From Catenuloplanes indicus (lineage in GTDB: Bacteria; Actinomycetota; Actinomycetes; Mycobacteriales; Micromonosporaceae): a stretch of 64,000 nucleotides of DNA. The position numbers and the translations under genes were made by a program. The DNA lies in assembly GCF_030813715.1 (NCBI RefSeq), contig NZ_JAUSUZ010000001.1:8414501-8478500 (forward strand), given 5' to 3'. The notes beneath the pieces were generated by a model. That model had not been told where the DNA came from, did not search any database, and saw only the letters and a program-made list of their open reading frames with translations. Of the stretch, positions 25,715 to 34,651 are shown one piece after another. Position 1 is the stretch's first letter. Every line of letters begins with the position of its first letter.

Positions 25715-26542
25715 ATGGCACAGCGATTCAGAATCCCCGGTGGTCTGACCGGCGAGCTGGCCGCGGAGTTCGCCGGGACGTTGATCCTCATTCTGTTCGG
25801 GTGCGGCGTCGTCGCACAGGTCGTCGCGGGCGGGATCGGCGACCACGACAGCATCGCCTGGGCGTGGGGCCTGGGCGTCACGCTCGGCGTCTACGTGGCC
25901 GGCCGAATCAGCGGCGCGCACCTCAACCCGGCGGTCACGGTCGCGCTCGCGGTCTTCAAGGGCTTCGCGTGGCGAAAGGTGGCACCGTACGCGCTGGCCC
26001 AGCTGCTCGGCGCGTTCGTCGCGGCGCTGATCGTGCGCTGGAACTATACGGAGGTGCTCAACGCGTTCGACCCGGGCCTGACGATCAAGTCGCAGGGCGT
26101 GTTCTCCACGCTGCCGGGCAACGGCGCGCTGCCGGTCGGCGAGTGGGGCGCGTTCCGGGACCAGATCATCGGCACCGCGATCCTGCTGTTCCTGATCCTG
26201 GCCGTGACGGACGTGCTGAACACGCCGCCGGGCGCGAACCTGGCACCGTTCGTGGTCGGCCTGATCGTGGTCGCGATCGGCATGGCCTGGGGCACCGACG
26301 CGGGCTACGCGATCAACCCGGCCCGTGACCTCGGCCCGCGGCTGGCGTCGTTCCTGACCGGCTACGAGGACGCGTTCCGGGATCAGAACGGGTATCCGTA
26401 CTTCTGGATACCGATCGTCGGGCCGCTGCTCGGCGGCGTGCTCGGTGCCGGGCTCTACCAGGCGCTGATCGGCCGGTTCCTGCCGGCGCAACCGGAGCCG
26501 GTGGCCGAGCCGGACGTCCCGAGGCAGCGCACGGCCGTGTGA
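25715..26542 (+). CDS. glpF: glycerol facilitator (aquaglyceroporin)
   Basis: A 275-residue MIP-family channel with six TM helices and both half-helix signatures: GRISGAHLNPAVTVALAV and YAINPARDLGPRLA. The Asp after the second NPAR is the residue that marks glycerol-transporting rather than water-only members. It lets glycerol enter across the cytoplasmic membrane for the kinases. GGAGG is 4 bases before ATG 25715. It is the first gene of glpF-glpK-glpD, and the likely promoter is at 25638-25667, with a candidate IclR operator beside it. The C-terminus is a short proline-rich cytoplasmic tail. Confidence 0.94.
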   Translation: MAQRFRIPGGLTGELAAEFAGTLILILFGCGVVAQVVAGGIGDHDSIAWAWGLGVTLGVYVAGRISGAHLNPAVTVALAVFKGFAWRKVAPYALAQLLGAFVAALIVRWNYTEVLNAFDPGLTIKSQGVFSTLPGNGALPVGEWGAFRDQIIGTAILLFLILAVTDVLNTPPGANLAPFVVGLIVVAIGMAWGTDAGYAINPARDLGPRLASFLTGYEDAFRDQNGYPYFWIPIVGPLLGGVLGAGLYQALIGRFLPAQPEPVAEPDVPRQRTAV

Positions 26543-26596
26543 AGATCACATTCGTCTGCGGGGGTACGCCTCCGCGCGTGAGAAGAAGGGGCACCC

Positions 26597-28114
26597 ATGG
26601 CTGACTTCGTCGGCGCGATAGACCAGGGCACGACCAGCACCCGGTTCATGATCTTCGACCACGGCGGCAACGAGGTCGGCCGGCACCAGCTGGAACACGA
26701 GCAGATCCTGCCGCAGGCCGGGTGGGTCGAGCACAACCCGATCGAGATCTGGGAGCGCACGGTCGCGGTCGCCCGGACCGCGATGGGCAAGCTCAACCTC
26801 GGCGCGACCGACCTGGCCGCGCTCGGCATCACCAACCAGCGCGAGACCACCGTGGTCTGGGACCGGCGCACCGGCCGGCCGTACTACAACGCGATCGTCT
26901 GGCAGGACACCCGCACCGACCGGATCGCGTCCGCGCTGGACCGGGACGGCCGCGGCGACGTGATCCGGCAGAAGGCGGGCCTGCCACCGGCCACCTACTT
27001 CTCCGGCGGCAAGATCCAGTGGATCCTGGAGAACGTCGACGGGGTGCGCGAGGCGGCCGAGCGCGGCGACGCGATCTTCGGCAACACCGACTCCTGGCTG
27101 CTGTGGAACCTCACCGGCGGGGTGGACGGCGGTAAGCACGTCACGGACGTCACGAACGCGTCCCGGACCATGCTGATGAACCTCGAGACGCTGCAGTGGG
27201 ACGACGAGCTGCTGTCGTTCTTCGGCATTCCGCGGGCGATGCTGCCGGAGATCAGGCCGTCGTCCGACGCGTCCGGATACGGCGTCTGCCGGGTCGCCGG
27301 GCCGCTCGGCGGCGAGGTACCGATCACCGGCGACCTCGGCGACCAGCAGGCGGCCACGGTCGGGCAGGTGTGCTTCAGCGTCGGCGAGGCCAAGAACACC
27401 TACGGTACGGGCAACTTCATGCTGCTCAACACCGGCACGGAACTGGTCCGGTCGAGCAACGGGCTGCTCACCACGGTCGCGTACCAGCTCGGCGACGCCG
27501 CGCCGGTCTACGCGCTGGAGGGCTCGATCGCGGTGACCGGCTCGGCCGTGCAGTGGCTGCGCGACCAGCTGCGGATCATCGGCAACGCGGCGGAGAGCGA
27601 GTCGCTCGCGGCGCAGGTCGAGGACTCCGGCGGCGTCTACTTCGTGCCCGCGTTCTCCGGGCTGTTCGCGCCGTACTGGCGGTCGGACGCGCGCGGTGCG
27701 ATCGTCGGCCTGTCCCGCTACAACACGAACGCGCACATCGCCCGCGCCACGCTGGAGTCCATCTGCTACCAGAGCCGGGACGTGGTCGAGGCGATGCGCG
27801 AGGACTCCGGCGTCACGCTGGACGTGCTCAAGGTGGACGGCGGCGTCACCGCGAACAACCTCTGCATGCAGCTCCAGGCGGACGTGCTCGGCGTGCCGGT
27901 CAGCCGGCCGGTGGTCGCGGAGACCACGGCGCTCGGTGCGGCCTACGCGGCCGGGCTCGCGGTCGGCTTCTGGAAGGACACCAACGAGCTGCGCGCGAAC
28001 TGGAACGAGTCGCAGCGCTGGACGCCGAACTGGGACGCGGACCGGCGCGAGGCCGGCTACGGCCGGTGGAAGAAGGCCGTGGAACGGACGCTCGGCTGGG
28101 TAGACGTGGACTGA
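26597..28114 (+). CDS. glpK: glycerol kinase (paralogue 2)
   Basis: A 505-residue glycerol kinase with all FGGY signatures: [59 protein letters not shown] and [20 protein letters not shown]. It starts at ATG 26597 with GAAGGGG upstream, 54 bases after glpF. It is the operon's kinase, channelling glycerol imported by GlpF to glycerol 3-phosphate for GlpD. It is clearly related to the minus-strand copy at 23332-24837 but far from identical (different around residues 60-110 and at the C-terminus), so the duplication is not recent. Confidence 0.94.
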   Translation: MADFVGAIDQGTTSTRFMIFDHGGNEVGRHQLEHEQILPQAGWVEHNPIEIWERTVAVARTAMGKLNLGATDLAALGITNQRETTVVWDRRTGRPYYNAIVWQDTRTDRIASALDRDGRGDVIRQKAGLPPATYFSGGKIQWILENVDGVREAAERGDAIFGNTDSWLLWNLTGGVDGGKHVTDVTNASRTMLMNLETLQWDDELLSFFGIPRAMLPEIRPSSDASGYGVCRVAGPLGGEVPITGDLGDQQAATVGQVCFSVGEAKNTYGTGNFMLLNTGTELVRSSNGLLTTVAYQLGDAAPVYALEGSIAVTGSAVQWLRDQLRIIGNAAESESLAAQVEDSGGVYFVPAFSGLFAPYWRSDARGAIVGLSRYNTNAHIARATLESICYQSRDVVEAMREDSGVTLDVLKVDGGVTANNLCMQLQADVLGVPVSRPVVAETTALGAAYAAGLAVGFWKDTNELRANWNESQRWTPNWDADRREAGYGRWKKAVERTLGWVDVD

Positions 28115-28124
28115 GCGCCGTCGA

Positions 28125-28159
28125 TCCCGGGGCGGCTCCGATCGTGATCCGCCCCGGGA
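28125..28159 (+). terminator. hairpin between glpK and glpD
   Basis: TCCCGGGGCGG (28125-28135) pairs perfectly with CCGCCCCGGGA (28149-28159) over a 13-base loop, 11 bases after the glpK stop. It may attenuate read-through into glpD. Confidence 0.65.
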
Positions 28160-28218
28160 CCGGCACGGGGCGCGTGGCACTCGAAGTGCCGCGTGGGGCG
28201 GACGGCGACGTACCCTGG

Positions 28219-28237
28219 CAAGATTTTGATCTTGATT
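28219..28237 (+). repeat. AT-rich palindromic repeat, copy 1
   Basis: CAAGATTTTGATCTTGATT contains CAAGAT-TTTG-ATCTTG, a perfect inverted repeat. The identical 19 bases recur at 61545-61563. Here it lies 14 bases before glpD, in a window with very few AT runs. Confidence 0.75.
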
Positions 28238-28250
28238 GGTGGTAACCGGC

Positions 28251-29942
28251 ATGTCGGATCTGTCACCCACCGGCCGCGCGGCCGCACTCGACGCGATGGC
28301 CGACCGCGAGCTGGACGTCGTGGTGATCGGCGGCGGCGTGGTCGGCGCCGGGAGCGCGCTCGACGCGGTCACCCGCGGACTGAGCGTCGGCCTGGTCGAG
28401 GCGCGCGACTGGGCCAGCGGCACGTCCAGCCGGTCCAGCAAACTGATCCACGGCGGGCTGCGGTACCTCGAGATGCTCGACTTCGGGCTGGTCCGGGAGG
28501 CGCTGCGGGAACGCGGCCTGATCCTGTCCGTGCTGGCCCCGCACCTGGCGCGGCCGGTGCGGTTCCTCTACCCGCTGCGGCACCGCGCCTGGGAACGCGC
28601 CTACGCGGGCGCCGGGGTGCTGCTCTACGACGTGCTGGCGCGGCGCGGCGGGCTGCCGCCGCACCGGCACCTGACCCGGCGGCAGGCGCTGCGCGCGTGC
28701 GCGGCGCTGAAGAAGGACGCGCTGGTCGGCGCGCTGCAGTACTCCGACGCGCAGATCGACGATGCGCGGCACACGCTGTTCCTGGTCCGGACCGCGGCCG
28801 CGTACGGCGCGCACGTCGCGTCCCGCACCCGGGTGGTCGGCTTCCTGCGCGAGGGTGCGCGGGTGACCGGCGTGCGCGTGCACGACCTGGAGTACGACCG
28901 GACGTTCGACGTCCGCGCCCGGCAGGTGATCAACGCGACCGGCGTGTGGACCGACGAGACGCAGAGCCTGGTGGGCGAGCGCGGCCAGTTCCACGTGCGC
29001 GCGTCCAAGGGAATCCACCTGGTGGTGCCGCGGGACCGGATCCAGTCCAGCACCGGGCTGATCCTGCGCACCGCGACCTCGGTGCTGTTCGTGATCCCGT
29101 GGGGCCGGCACTGGATCATCGGTACTACGGACAGCGACTGGAAGCTCGGCAAGGCGCACCCGGCCGCGTCCCGTAAGGACATCGACTACCTGCTGTCAGA
29201 GGTCAACCGGGTACTGGTCACGCCGCTGACCCGAGCCGACGTGGAGGGCGTCTACGCCGGGCTGCGGCCGCTGCTGCACGGCGAGTCGGAGTCCACGTCG
29301 CAGCTGTCCCGCGAGCACACGGTCGCGTCGCCGCAGCCCGGGCTGGTCGTGGTGGCCGGCGGGAAGTACACGACGTACCGGGTGATGGCCGCGGACGCGG
29401 TGAACGCGGCCGCGCACAACCTCGGCGGCGCGATACCCCGGTCGGTGACCGCGCGGGTGCCGCTGGCCGGTGCCGAGGGCTATGCGGCACTGTGGAACCA
29501 GCGACACCGGCTGGCCGCCGCGTCCGGCCTGCACGTCGCGCGGATCGAACACCTGCTCGGCCGGTACGGGTCGCTGATCCACGAGGTGCTGGCGCTGATC
29601 GCTTCCGCCCCCGATCTCCGGCGGCCGCTCGACGGCGCCGACGACTACCTGCGCGCGGAGGTCGTCTACGCCGTCACGTTCGAGGGCGCGCGGCACATCG
29701 AGGACGTGCTCACCCGCCGCACCCGGATCAGCATCGAGACGTTCGACCGTGGCCTCGCGGCGCTGCCGGAGGTGGCCGACCTGATGGCCGCGCCCCTGGG
29801 CTGGACCGGCGAGCAGAAACGCCGCGAGATCTCGCACTACGAGGCGCGCGTCGCGGCCGAGCGCGCCTCCCAGGAGGAACCGGACGACGAGACCGCGGAC
29901 GCGACCCGGCTCGGCGTGCCGGAGGTCGTGCCTCTGGCCTGA
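28251..29942 (+). CDS. glpD: glycerol-3-phosphate dehydrogenase (FAD)
   Basis: A 563-residue flavoprotein. The FAD-binding Rossmann motif is VVIGGGVVGAGSALDAV, followed by RDWASGTSSRSSKLIHGG LRY and the substrate region. It oxidises glycerol 3-phosphate to dihydroxyacetone phosphate at the membrane, feeding electrons to quinone. The C-terminal domain (EVVYAVTFEGARHIEDVLTR) is the typical GlpD cap. It starts at ATG 28251 with a weak ribosome site; a hairpin and AT-rich repeat separate it from glpK, so it may also have its own promoter. It completes the uptake-kinase-dehydrogenase pathway. Confidence 0.93.
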   Translation: MSDLSPTGRAAALDAMADRELDVVVIGGGVVGAGSALDAVTRGLSVGLVEARDWASGTSSRSSKLIHGGLRYLEMLDFGLVREALRERGLILSVLAPHLARPVRFLYPLRHRAWERAYAGAGVLLYDVLARRGGLPPHRHLTRRQALRACAALKKDALVGALQYSDAQIDDARHTLFLVRTAAAYGAHVASRTRVVGFLREGARVTGVRVHDLEYDRTFDVRARQVINATGVWTDETQSLVGERGQFHVRASKGIHLVVPRDRIQSSTGLILRTATSVLFVIPWGRHWIIGTTDSDWKLGKAHPAASRKDIDYLLSEVNRVLVTPLTRADVEGVYAGLRPLLHGESESTSQLSREHTVASPQPGLVVVAGGKYTTYRVMAADAVNAAAHNLGGAIPRSVTARVPLAGAEGYAALWNQRHRLAAASGLHVARIEHLLGRYGSLIHEVLALIASAPDLRRPLDGADDYLRAEVVYAVTFEGARHIEDVLTRRTRISIETFDRGLAALPEVADLMAAPLGWTGEQKRREISHYEARVAAERASQEEPDDETADATRLGVPEVVPLA

Positions 29943-30028
29943 GGTTTTCCTGCTTCTTCGATGCGATGTGCCGTACAGTGCGTACCGCGCTTGGGCGCCG
30001 GCCCTTCCCACGATGCGCGGAGGCATGC

Positions 30029-30421
30029 ATGGCACCGGACATCTACGAGATCATGTCGTCGGCGCGGGACGCGATGACGGTCCGCCGCGCCTTCGGCGAG
30101 CCGATCGAGCGTGACGGCGTCACGCTGGTGCCGGTCGCGTTGATCGGCGGCGGCTTCGGCGCCGGCACCGGCCGCGCCGACAGTTCCCCCGACGGTACGG
30201 CGGCGCATCGCGAGGGCGACGGTGGCGGGTGGGGGATGGGCGCGGTCCCGGTCGGGGCCTACAGCATCCGCGACGGGCGGGTCCGCTTCCACCCGGCGGT
30301 CAACGTCAACCTCGTGATCCTCGCCGCCACCACGCTCGCCGCCACCTGGCTCACCACCCGCGCCCTCACCACCCGCGCGCTCACCACCCGCGCGCTCACC
30401 GGCCGCCGCCGCGGCCGCTGA
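30029..30421 (+). CDS. GerW-family sporulation protein
   Basis: A 130-residue GerW/YtfJ-type protein. The family core is TVRRAFGEPIERDGVTLVPV followed by ALIGGGFGAGTGRA, a Gly-rich stretch, and GAVPVGAYSIRDGRVRFHP. It ends with a hydrophobic helix (NLVILAATTLAATWL) and a short tail of repeated TTRAL. CGGAGG lies 5 bases before ATG 30029. In Bacillus the family is needed for normal spores; in actinomycetes several copies occur in spore-forming genera. The C-terminal helix suggests membrane attachment. The three TTRAL repeats come from a 15-bp DNA repeat. Confidence 0.88.
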   Translation: MAPDIYEIMSSARDAMTVRRAFGEPIERDGVTLVPVALIGGGFGAGTGRADSSPDGTAAHREGDGGGWGMGAVPVGAYSIRDGRVRFHPAVNVNLVILAATTLAATWLTTRALTTRALTTRALTGRRRGR

Positions 30422-30689
30422 GGGACAGGCGGTCCACCGGTGTTCGCCGGGCCGCCGCCACGGCCGGAAGCGGCCCGGGACAGTGACCAGCGGCCGGGCG
30501 GCGGGCCGAGGTCTCCGGGCCGGCCTCCGGCGACCGTCCGTACGCCGAGTTCAGCCGAACCGTCCCTTGTGTCCAGGGCGCGAAACGTGGTCCGGTGGAT
30601 CACAATGTGGTGAGCGGACGGACGGGAGGACGAGTGGCGGCTCAGGAAGACGTCCACGGTGGAATGTTCCGTCAGGGAGCAGGTCTCTA

Positions 30690-33320
30690 GTGGCGGAGCC
30701 CAGTCGTCTCGTCCGTGTCGTCGGGGCCGCCGACCGGCCGCTCGGTTACGTGATCGCGGACGGGCTCGTGCTGACCGCGGAGCACCATCCGGGCCGGCTG
30801 GACGACGCGGTCGAGGTGGAGGGCTACCCGGACCATGTGCGGTCCACGCCGGGGCGGTTGATCTGGTCGGACCCGGTGATGGAGGTGGCGCTGGTCGAGG
30901 TGCCGGGCGCGGCCGGGGAGACCCGGCTGCCACCGGCCCGGTTCGGGCGGATCCTGTCCTCCGGCACCGAGCTGGAGGTCACCGCGCTGGCCCTGGTCAG
31001 CCCGGACCCGGCCGTGCCCGAGCCGCGCACTCCGCCCGAGCCGCGCACTCCGCCCGAGCCGCGCCCGCGCGCGGCCGGTGACAACGTCCGGCCGATCGGG
31101 ACCGCCCGGCCCCGGGGCCATGAGCCGCGGCCGGCCTGGGCCGGGCCGACCCGGCAGGCGCGGATCGTGACCGGCCCGCCGGATCCGATCTCCGCGTTGC
31201 GCGCCCTCGAGGCGCTGCGGCCGCCGGACGGCGAGCCGGAGCCGCCGGTCGAGCACCCGGAGGAGGACGAGAGCGACGTGCCGGTCGCCATCCCCGGCCG
31301 GGTCCGCGTCTCCGACAACCTTTACCAGCTGGAGCTCGACGCAGACCCGCTGCCGCCGAACCTGGCCGGTGCACCGGTCCTGGCCGGTGGGCTGCTGCTC
31401 GGCGTGATCACCGACGACGCGTACCGGCCGGGGCGGCGCTCGCTCACGCTCACCCCGGTCTGGCGGCTGCTGCGCGACCGGACGTTCTCCCGTCCGGTCG
31501 GCCGGTTCACGAAGCGGCCCGTGGTGTCCGAGCCGGTCGAGCTGGCGCACGCGCTGATCGATCCGTACGCCGGCCCGGACCGGGTGGTGGCCCGCGCGGC
31601 CGAGGGGCCGTACCCGCCGCTGCTCACGGCCGAGGCCGCGGTCGTGCCGTTCCGCGGCAGGGTGCGGGAGATCCGCGAGCTGACCGCGTGGTGCAACGCC
31701 GAGGACCGCACCGTCCACCTGTTGATGCACGCGCCGTCCGGCGAGGGCAAGACGCGGCTCGCGGCGGAGCTGCTCACCCGGTTGCGCGCGCAGGGCTGGC
31801 TCGGCGGCGTCGCCGGTGACCTGCGGCGGCTGATCTCCGGACTGGACGCGGTGGACGGCCCGACCGCGCCCACACTGATCATCGTGGACGACGCGGAGTC
31901 CCGGCCGCCCGCGCTGCTGGCCGAGGTGCTGGACCGGCTGGCGATGGGCCGCCGCGCCCGGATCCGCGCGCTGCTGCTGGCCAGGACCGCCGGATCATGG
32001 ATGCTCGGGCTCAGCGACCGCATCCGGCTGGCCGGCATCCGTACGCTCGCGCTCGGCCCGCTCTACCCCGATCCGGCGATGCGCGCGGCCGAGCAGCGCC
32101 GGGCCGCCCGTGCGTTCGCCGAGGTCTTCGACCGGGGCATGCCGGGCCGCCCGTACACGGCCGTGGTCGAGCAGTCGCCGCGGCCGATGACCGAGGCGCT
32201 GCCCGCGTTCGGGCACGCGCTGACGTTGCAGGCCGCGGCGCTGCTCTGGGCGATCGGCCGCCCGCTGCCGGACGCCGGCCGCTACTACCACGACCCGCTC
32301 GCCGCGCTGCTGCGGCACGAGGACCGCTACCTGAACCGGGTCGCGGACAAGCACCGGATCACACCGAACCGGGCCGCCCGCGCGCGGCTCGTCGCGGTCG
32401 CCACGCTGTTCGGCGCGTCCTCCCCGGACGAGGCCCGCACGCTGCTGGGCAGCCACAACGGCACCGGCGACGTGGACGCGTGGCTGTCCGAGCTCTACCC
32501 GGCCGAGCGCGGCGCGCACTGGCGGCCGGTCCGGCCCGCGCTGATCGCGGAGGAACTGGTGGTCCGTGCGCTGCTGCCGGCCGGTGCCGCGGTGCGCGCC
32601 GCCGACCTCGCGCTGTTCGTGCCGCGGGCGACACACCATCAGCGGGTACGGATGCTGGCGCTGCTGACCAGCGCGGCCGCCCGGCACCCCGCGCTCGCCG
32701 GCGTGCTGCGCGACCTGGTCCGCCGCCACCCGGACGCGCTCGCGCCCGCGGTGCCGGACGTGCGCGTGCGGGTGCCGGACCCGAGCCCGCTGCTGCGCGC
32801 GTTCGCCGACGTCGGCCCGACCGTGGCCGCACCCGTGCCGCCCGAGCCCGCCGTGCTGACGCCGCCGATCCCGGACCGCCTCTATGCGTACGTGGCGTCC
32901 GCGACCAGCCGCGGCCTGACCTGGTGGCGGGTGCTGTGCGAGGTGGACGCTCCCTGGCTGCGGCTCAAGGCCACCACGGAGGCCCCGGACGGCGGCGTAC
33001 CCCTGGTGATCGCGTCCATCGCGTGGCTCGGCGGCGCGACCGGCCGGCACACGGTGCGCCCGGCGCCGCACCCGGACGAGTGGCACCGCATCGAGATGCC
33101 CGCGCCGACCGAGGCCGTGCTCGGCTCCGTCGCCGTGGTCGGCGACCGCAACTTCCCCACGCCCGCGATGCTGCTGGTCTCGCCGGAGCCGCTGACCATC
33201 CCACCGATCCCGGTCGGCCGCGCCACCGAGTCGGCCGGCGCCCAACTCGGCCGCGCTCTCGGCGCGCTGCCCCTGGCCCGCCCACCGTCCGCCGACCCGC
33301 CGGACCCGTTCTACCGCTAG
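30690..33320 (+). CDS. trypsin-like (inactive) plus P-loop NTPase protein
   Basis: An 876-residue multidomain protein. Residues 1-230 are a trypsin-like fold: LTAEHH supplies the His (H32), but the Asp position looks like Glu (DPVMEVALVEV) and the active Ser is replaced (LAGAPVLAGG has Ala where GSP is expected). A Pro/Arg-rich linker near 110-150 splits it. A STAND/AAA-like NTPase follows: Walker A APSGEGKT (K354), Walker B TLIIVDDAE (D400), then helical repeats to about 720 and a C-terminal beta domain with WWRVLCEVDAPWLRLKATTE. This layout is known from conflict-type sensors; here the protease is probably a binding module. GTG 30690 has a weak site. The stop TAG is the first base triplet of the inverted repeat. 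Confidence 0.75.
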   Translation: MAEPSRLVRVVGAADRPLGYVIADGLVLTAEHHPGRLDDAVEVEGYPDHVRSTPGRLIWSDPVMEVALVEVPGAAGETRLPPARFGRILSSGTELEVTALALVSPDPAVPEPRTPPEPRTPPEPRPRAAGDNVRPIGTARPRGHEPRPAWAGPTRQARIVTGPPDPISALRALEALRPPDGEPEPPVEHPEEDESDVPVAIPGRVRVSDNLYQLELDADPLPPNLAGAPVLAGGLLLGVITDDAYRPGRRSLTLTPVWRLLRDRTFSRPVGRFTKRPVVSEPVELAHALIDPYAGPDRVVARAAEGPYPPLLTAEAAVVPFRGRVREIRELTAWCNAEDRTVHLLMHAPSGEGKTRLAAELLTRLRAQGWLGGVAGDLRRLISGLDAVDGPTAPTLIIVDDAESRPPALLAEVLDRLAMGRRARIRALLLARTAGSWMLGLSDRIRLAGIRTLALGPLYPDPAMRAAEQRRAARAFAEVFDRGMPGRPYTAVVEQSPRPMTEALPAFGHALTLQAAALLWAIGRPLPDAGRYYHDPLAALLRHEDRYLNRVADKHRITPNRAARARLVAVATLFGASSPDEARTLLGSHNGTGDVDAWLSELYPAERGAHWRPVRPALIAEELVVRALLPAGAAVRAADLALFVPRATHHQRVRMLALLTSAAARHPALAGVLRDLVRRHPDALAPAVPDVRVRVPDPSPLLRAFADVGPTVAAPVPPEPAVLTPPIPDRLYAYVASATSRGLTWWRVLCEVDAPWLRLKATTEAPDGGVPLVIASIAWLGGATGRHTVRPAPHPDEWHRIEMPAPTEAVLGSVAVVGDRNFPTPAMLLVSPEPLTIPPIPVGRATESAGAQLGRALGALPLARPPSADPPDPFYR

Positions 33321-33374
33321 GGCGTGTTTGGTGGACCGCGCCGCAGGCCGTCGGGATCCACCAAACACGCCCTA
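33318..33374. mobile_element. 57-bp perfect inverted-repeat element with CTAG ends (MITE-like)
   Basis: TAGGGCGTGTTTGGTGGA (33318-33335) and its exact reverse complement (33357-33374) form an 18-bp perfect stem around a 21-base loop. CTAG flanks both ends, as in target duplications of some IS5-family elements. It has no coding capacity. The TAG at 33318 is the stop codon of the NTPase gene. Its stem is also a strong transcription terminator. Mobile origin is inferred from symmetry and flanks only. Confidence 0.5.
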
Positions 33375-33405
33375 GGGTCCCGGCCGTGACGCCGCCCGGC
33401 CCGGG

Positions 33406-33441
33406 TTGACAGCATCAATGGCTAACCGTTATCTATTACGG
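33406..33441 (+). promoter_or_regulatory. promoter and operator of the PadR operon
   Basis: TTGACA (33406-33411) and TATCTA (33430-33435) are 18 bases apart and place transcription start at about ATG 33443, so the message is leaderless. CCGTTA (33426-33431) and TTACGG (33436-33441) form an imperfect palindrome over the -10, a likely site for autorepression by the PadR protein. Confidence 0.65.
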
Positions 33442-33442
33442 C

Positions 33443-33961
33443 ATGCAGGACGTCCTTCTGGCGATGCTGGCCAAGGAACCCGTGCACGGGTACGAGTTGC
33501 GTGCCCGGCTGCGGGACGCACTCGGGCCGCTCGGCGAGTCGATGAACGGCGGCCAGGTCTACGTCACGCTCGCCCGGCTGGCCCGGGCCGGGCTGGTCGT
33601 CGCCGAGCACGACGAGGGCCTGCCGGACCGCCCCGACCGCCGCGTCCACCACCTGACACCGGCCGGGCAGCAGCGCGTCTCCGACTGGCTGAGCGAGGTG
33701 ACCTGGCCCCGGCCGGACATCACCGAGTTCCACCTCAAATTGGTCGCCGCGGCGGCGGCCCGGCTGGCCGACCCGGTCGACCTGGTCGACGCGCAGCGGC
33801 GCGAGGTGCTGCGCCGCATCCGGGAGGCGCAGCGGGCCGCGCTCGACCGCGCGGTCGACCCGGTGGCGGCGCTGCTGCTGGAGGGCGTGGTGCTGCGACT
33901 GCGGGCGGACCTGGAGTGGCTGGCGGCGTGCGAGCGCACGTGGACCGGACGGAGATCATGA
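33443..33961 (+). CDS. PadR-family transcriptional regulator
   Basis: A 172-residue PadR regulator. The winged helix covers about residues 1-85 (MLAKEPVHGYELRARLRDAL, NGGQVYVTLARLARAGLVVA), then HHLTPAGQQRVSDWL and a C-terminal helical dimerisation domain (VDAQRREVLRRIREAQRAAL). It probably represses its own operon, which continues with an ABC ATPase and permease; drugs or envelope stress are typical inducers. ATG 33443 has no ribosome site, and a near-consensus promoter places transcription start there, so translation is leaderless. It overlaps the ATPase start by ATGA. Confidence 0.9.
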   Translation: MQDVLLAMLAKEPVHGYELRARLRDALGPLGESMNGGQVYVTLARLARAGLVVAEHDEGLPDRPDRRVHHLTPAGQQRVSDWLSEVTWPRPDITEFHLKLVAAAAARLADPVDLVDAQRREVLRRIREAQRAALDRAVDPVAALLLEGVVLRLRADLEWLAACERTWTGRRS

Positions 33962-34650
33962 TGGCGTTGCGGGCCCGTGGCCTGACCAAGCGGTACGGCT
34001 GGAACGACTCGCTGGTCCGCGCGGTCGACGAGATCGACCTCGACGTGCCGGCGGGCCAGTCCGTAGCGATCATGGGTCCCAGCGGCTGCGGCAAGTCCAC
34101 GCTGCTGCACCTGCTCGGCGGCCTGCAACGCCCGACCGCGGGCGAGCTGTGGGTGGCCGGGCAGCGCATCGACCGGCTGAGCGAACGCGCGCTGGCCAAG
34201 CTGCGCCGCCACCACATCGGCCTGGTCTTCCAGTCCTTCCACCTGATGGACGAACTCACCGCGGTGGAGAACGTGGAGATGGCCGCGCTGCTGGCGGGCA
34301 CCGCGCCCGGCCCTGCGCGCCGCCGCGCACTGCACCTGCTCGACCGGTTCGGGCTGGCCGACCGGGCCGGGCACCTGCCGGCCGAGCTGTCCGGCGGTCA
34401 GCGGCAGCGCGTCGCGATCGCGCGGGCACTCAGCAACTCGCCGCGGATCGTGCTCGCCGACGAGCCGACCGGCAACCTGGACAGCGCGGCCACGCTGGAC
34501 GTACTGCGGATCTTCGACGAGCTGCGTGCGGCCGGTCAGACGCTCGTCGTGGTCACCCACGACGCCCGGATCGCCGCGGTCGCGGACCGGGTGATCGGCA
34601 TGCGGGACGGCGCGTTCGCCGACGACACCGTGCTGACCGGGGCGCGCTGA
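33961..34650 (+). CDS. ABC transporter ATP-binding protein
   Basis: A 229-residue ABC ATPase of the FtsX-partner class. Walker A is GPSGCGKST, the Q-loop is LVFQSFHLMDELTAVENV, the signature LSGGQRQRVAIARAL, Walker B VLADEPTGNLD, then VTHD. It begins at ATG 33961, with GGAG 6 bases upstream; ATG 33958 overlaps the PadR stop (ATGA) and is an alternative. It powers the neighbouring FtsX-like permease. Regulation by the PadR protein is expected. Substrates of such pumps include antimicrobial peptides and lipids; none can be inferred from sequence. Confidence 0.92.
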   Translation: MALRARGLTKRYGWNDSLVRAVDEIDLDVPAGQSVAIMGPSGCGKSTLLHLLGGLQRPTAGELWVAGQRIDRLSERALAKLRRHHIGLVFQSFHLMDELTAVENVEMAALLAGTAPGPARRRALHLLDRFGLADRAGHLPAELSGGQRQRVAIARALSNSPRIVLADEPTGNLDSAATLDVLRIFDELRAAGQTLVVVTHDARIAAVADRVIGMRDGAFADDTVLTGAR

Positions 34651-34651
34651 C

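Noticed and set aside
33318-33374. Complete insertion sequence at the inverted repeat
   Set aside because: The element is only 57 bp and has no transposase.
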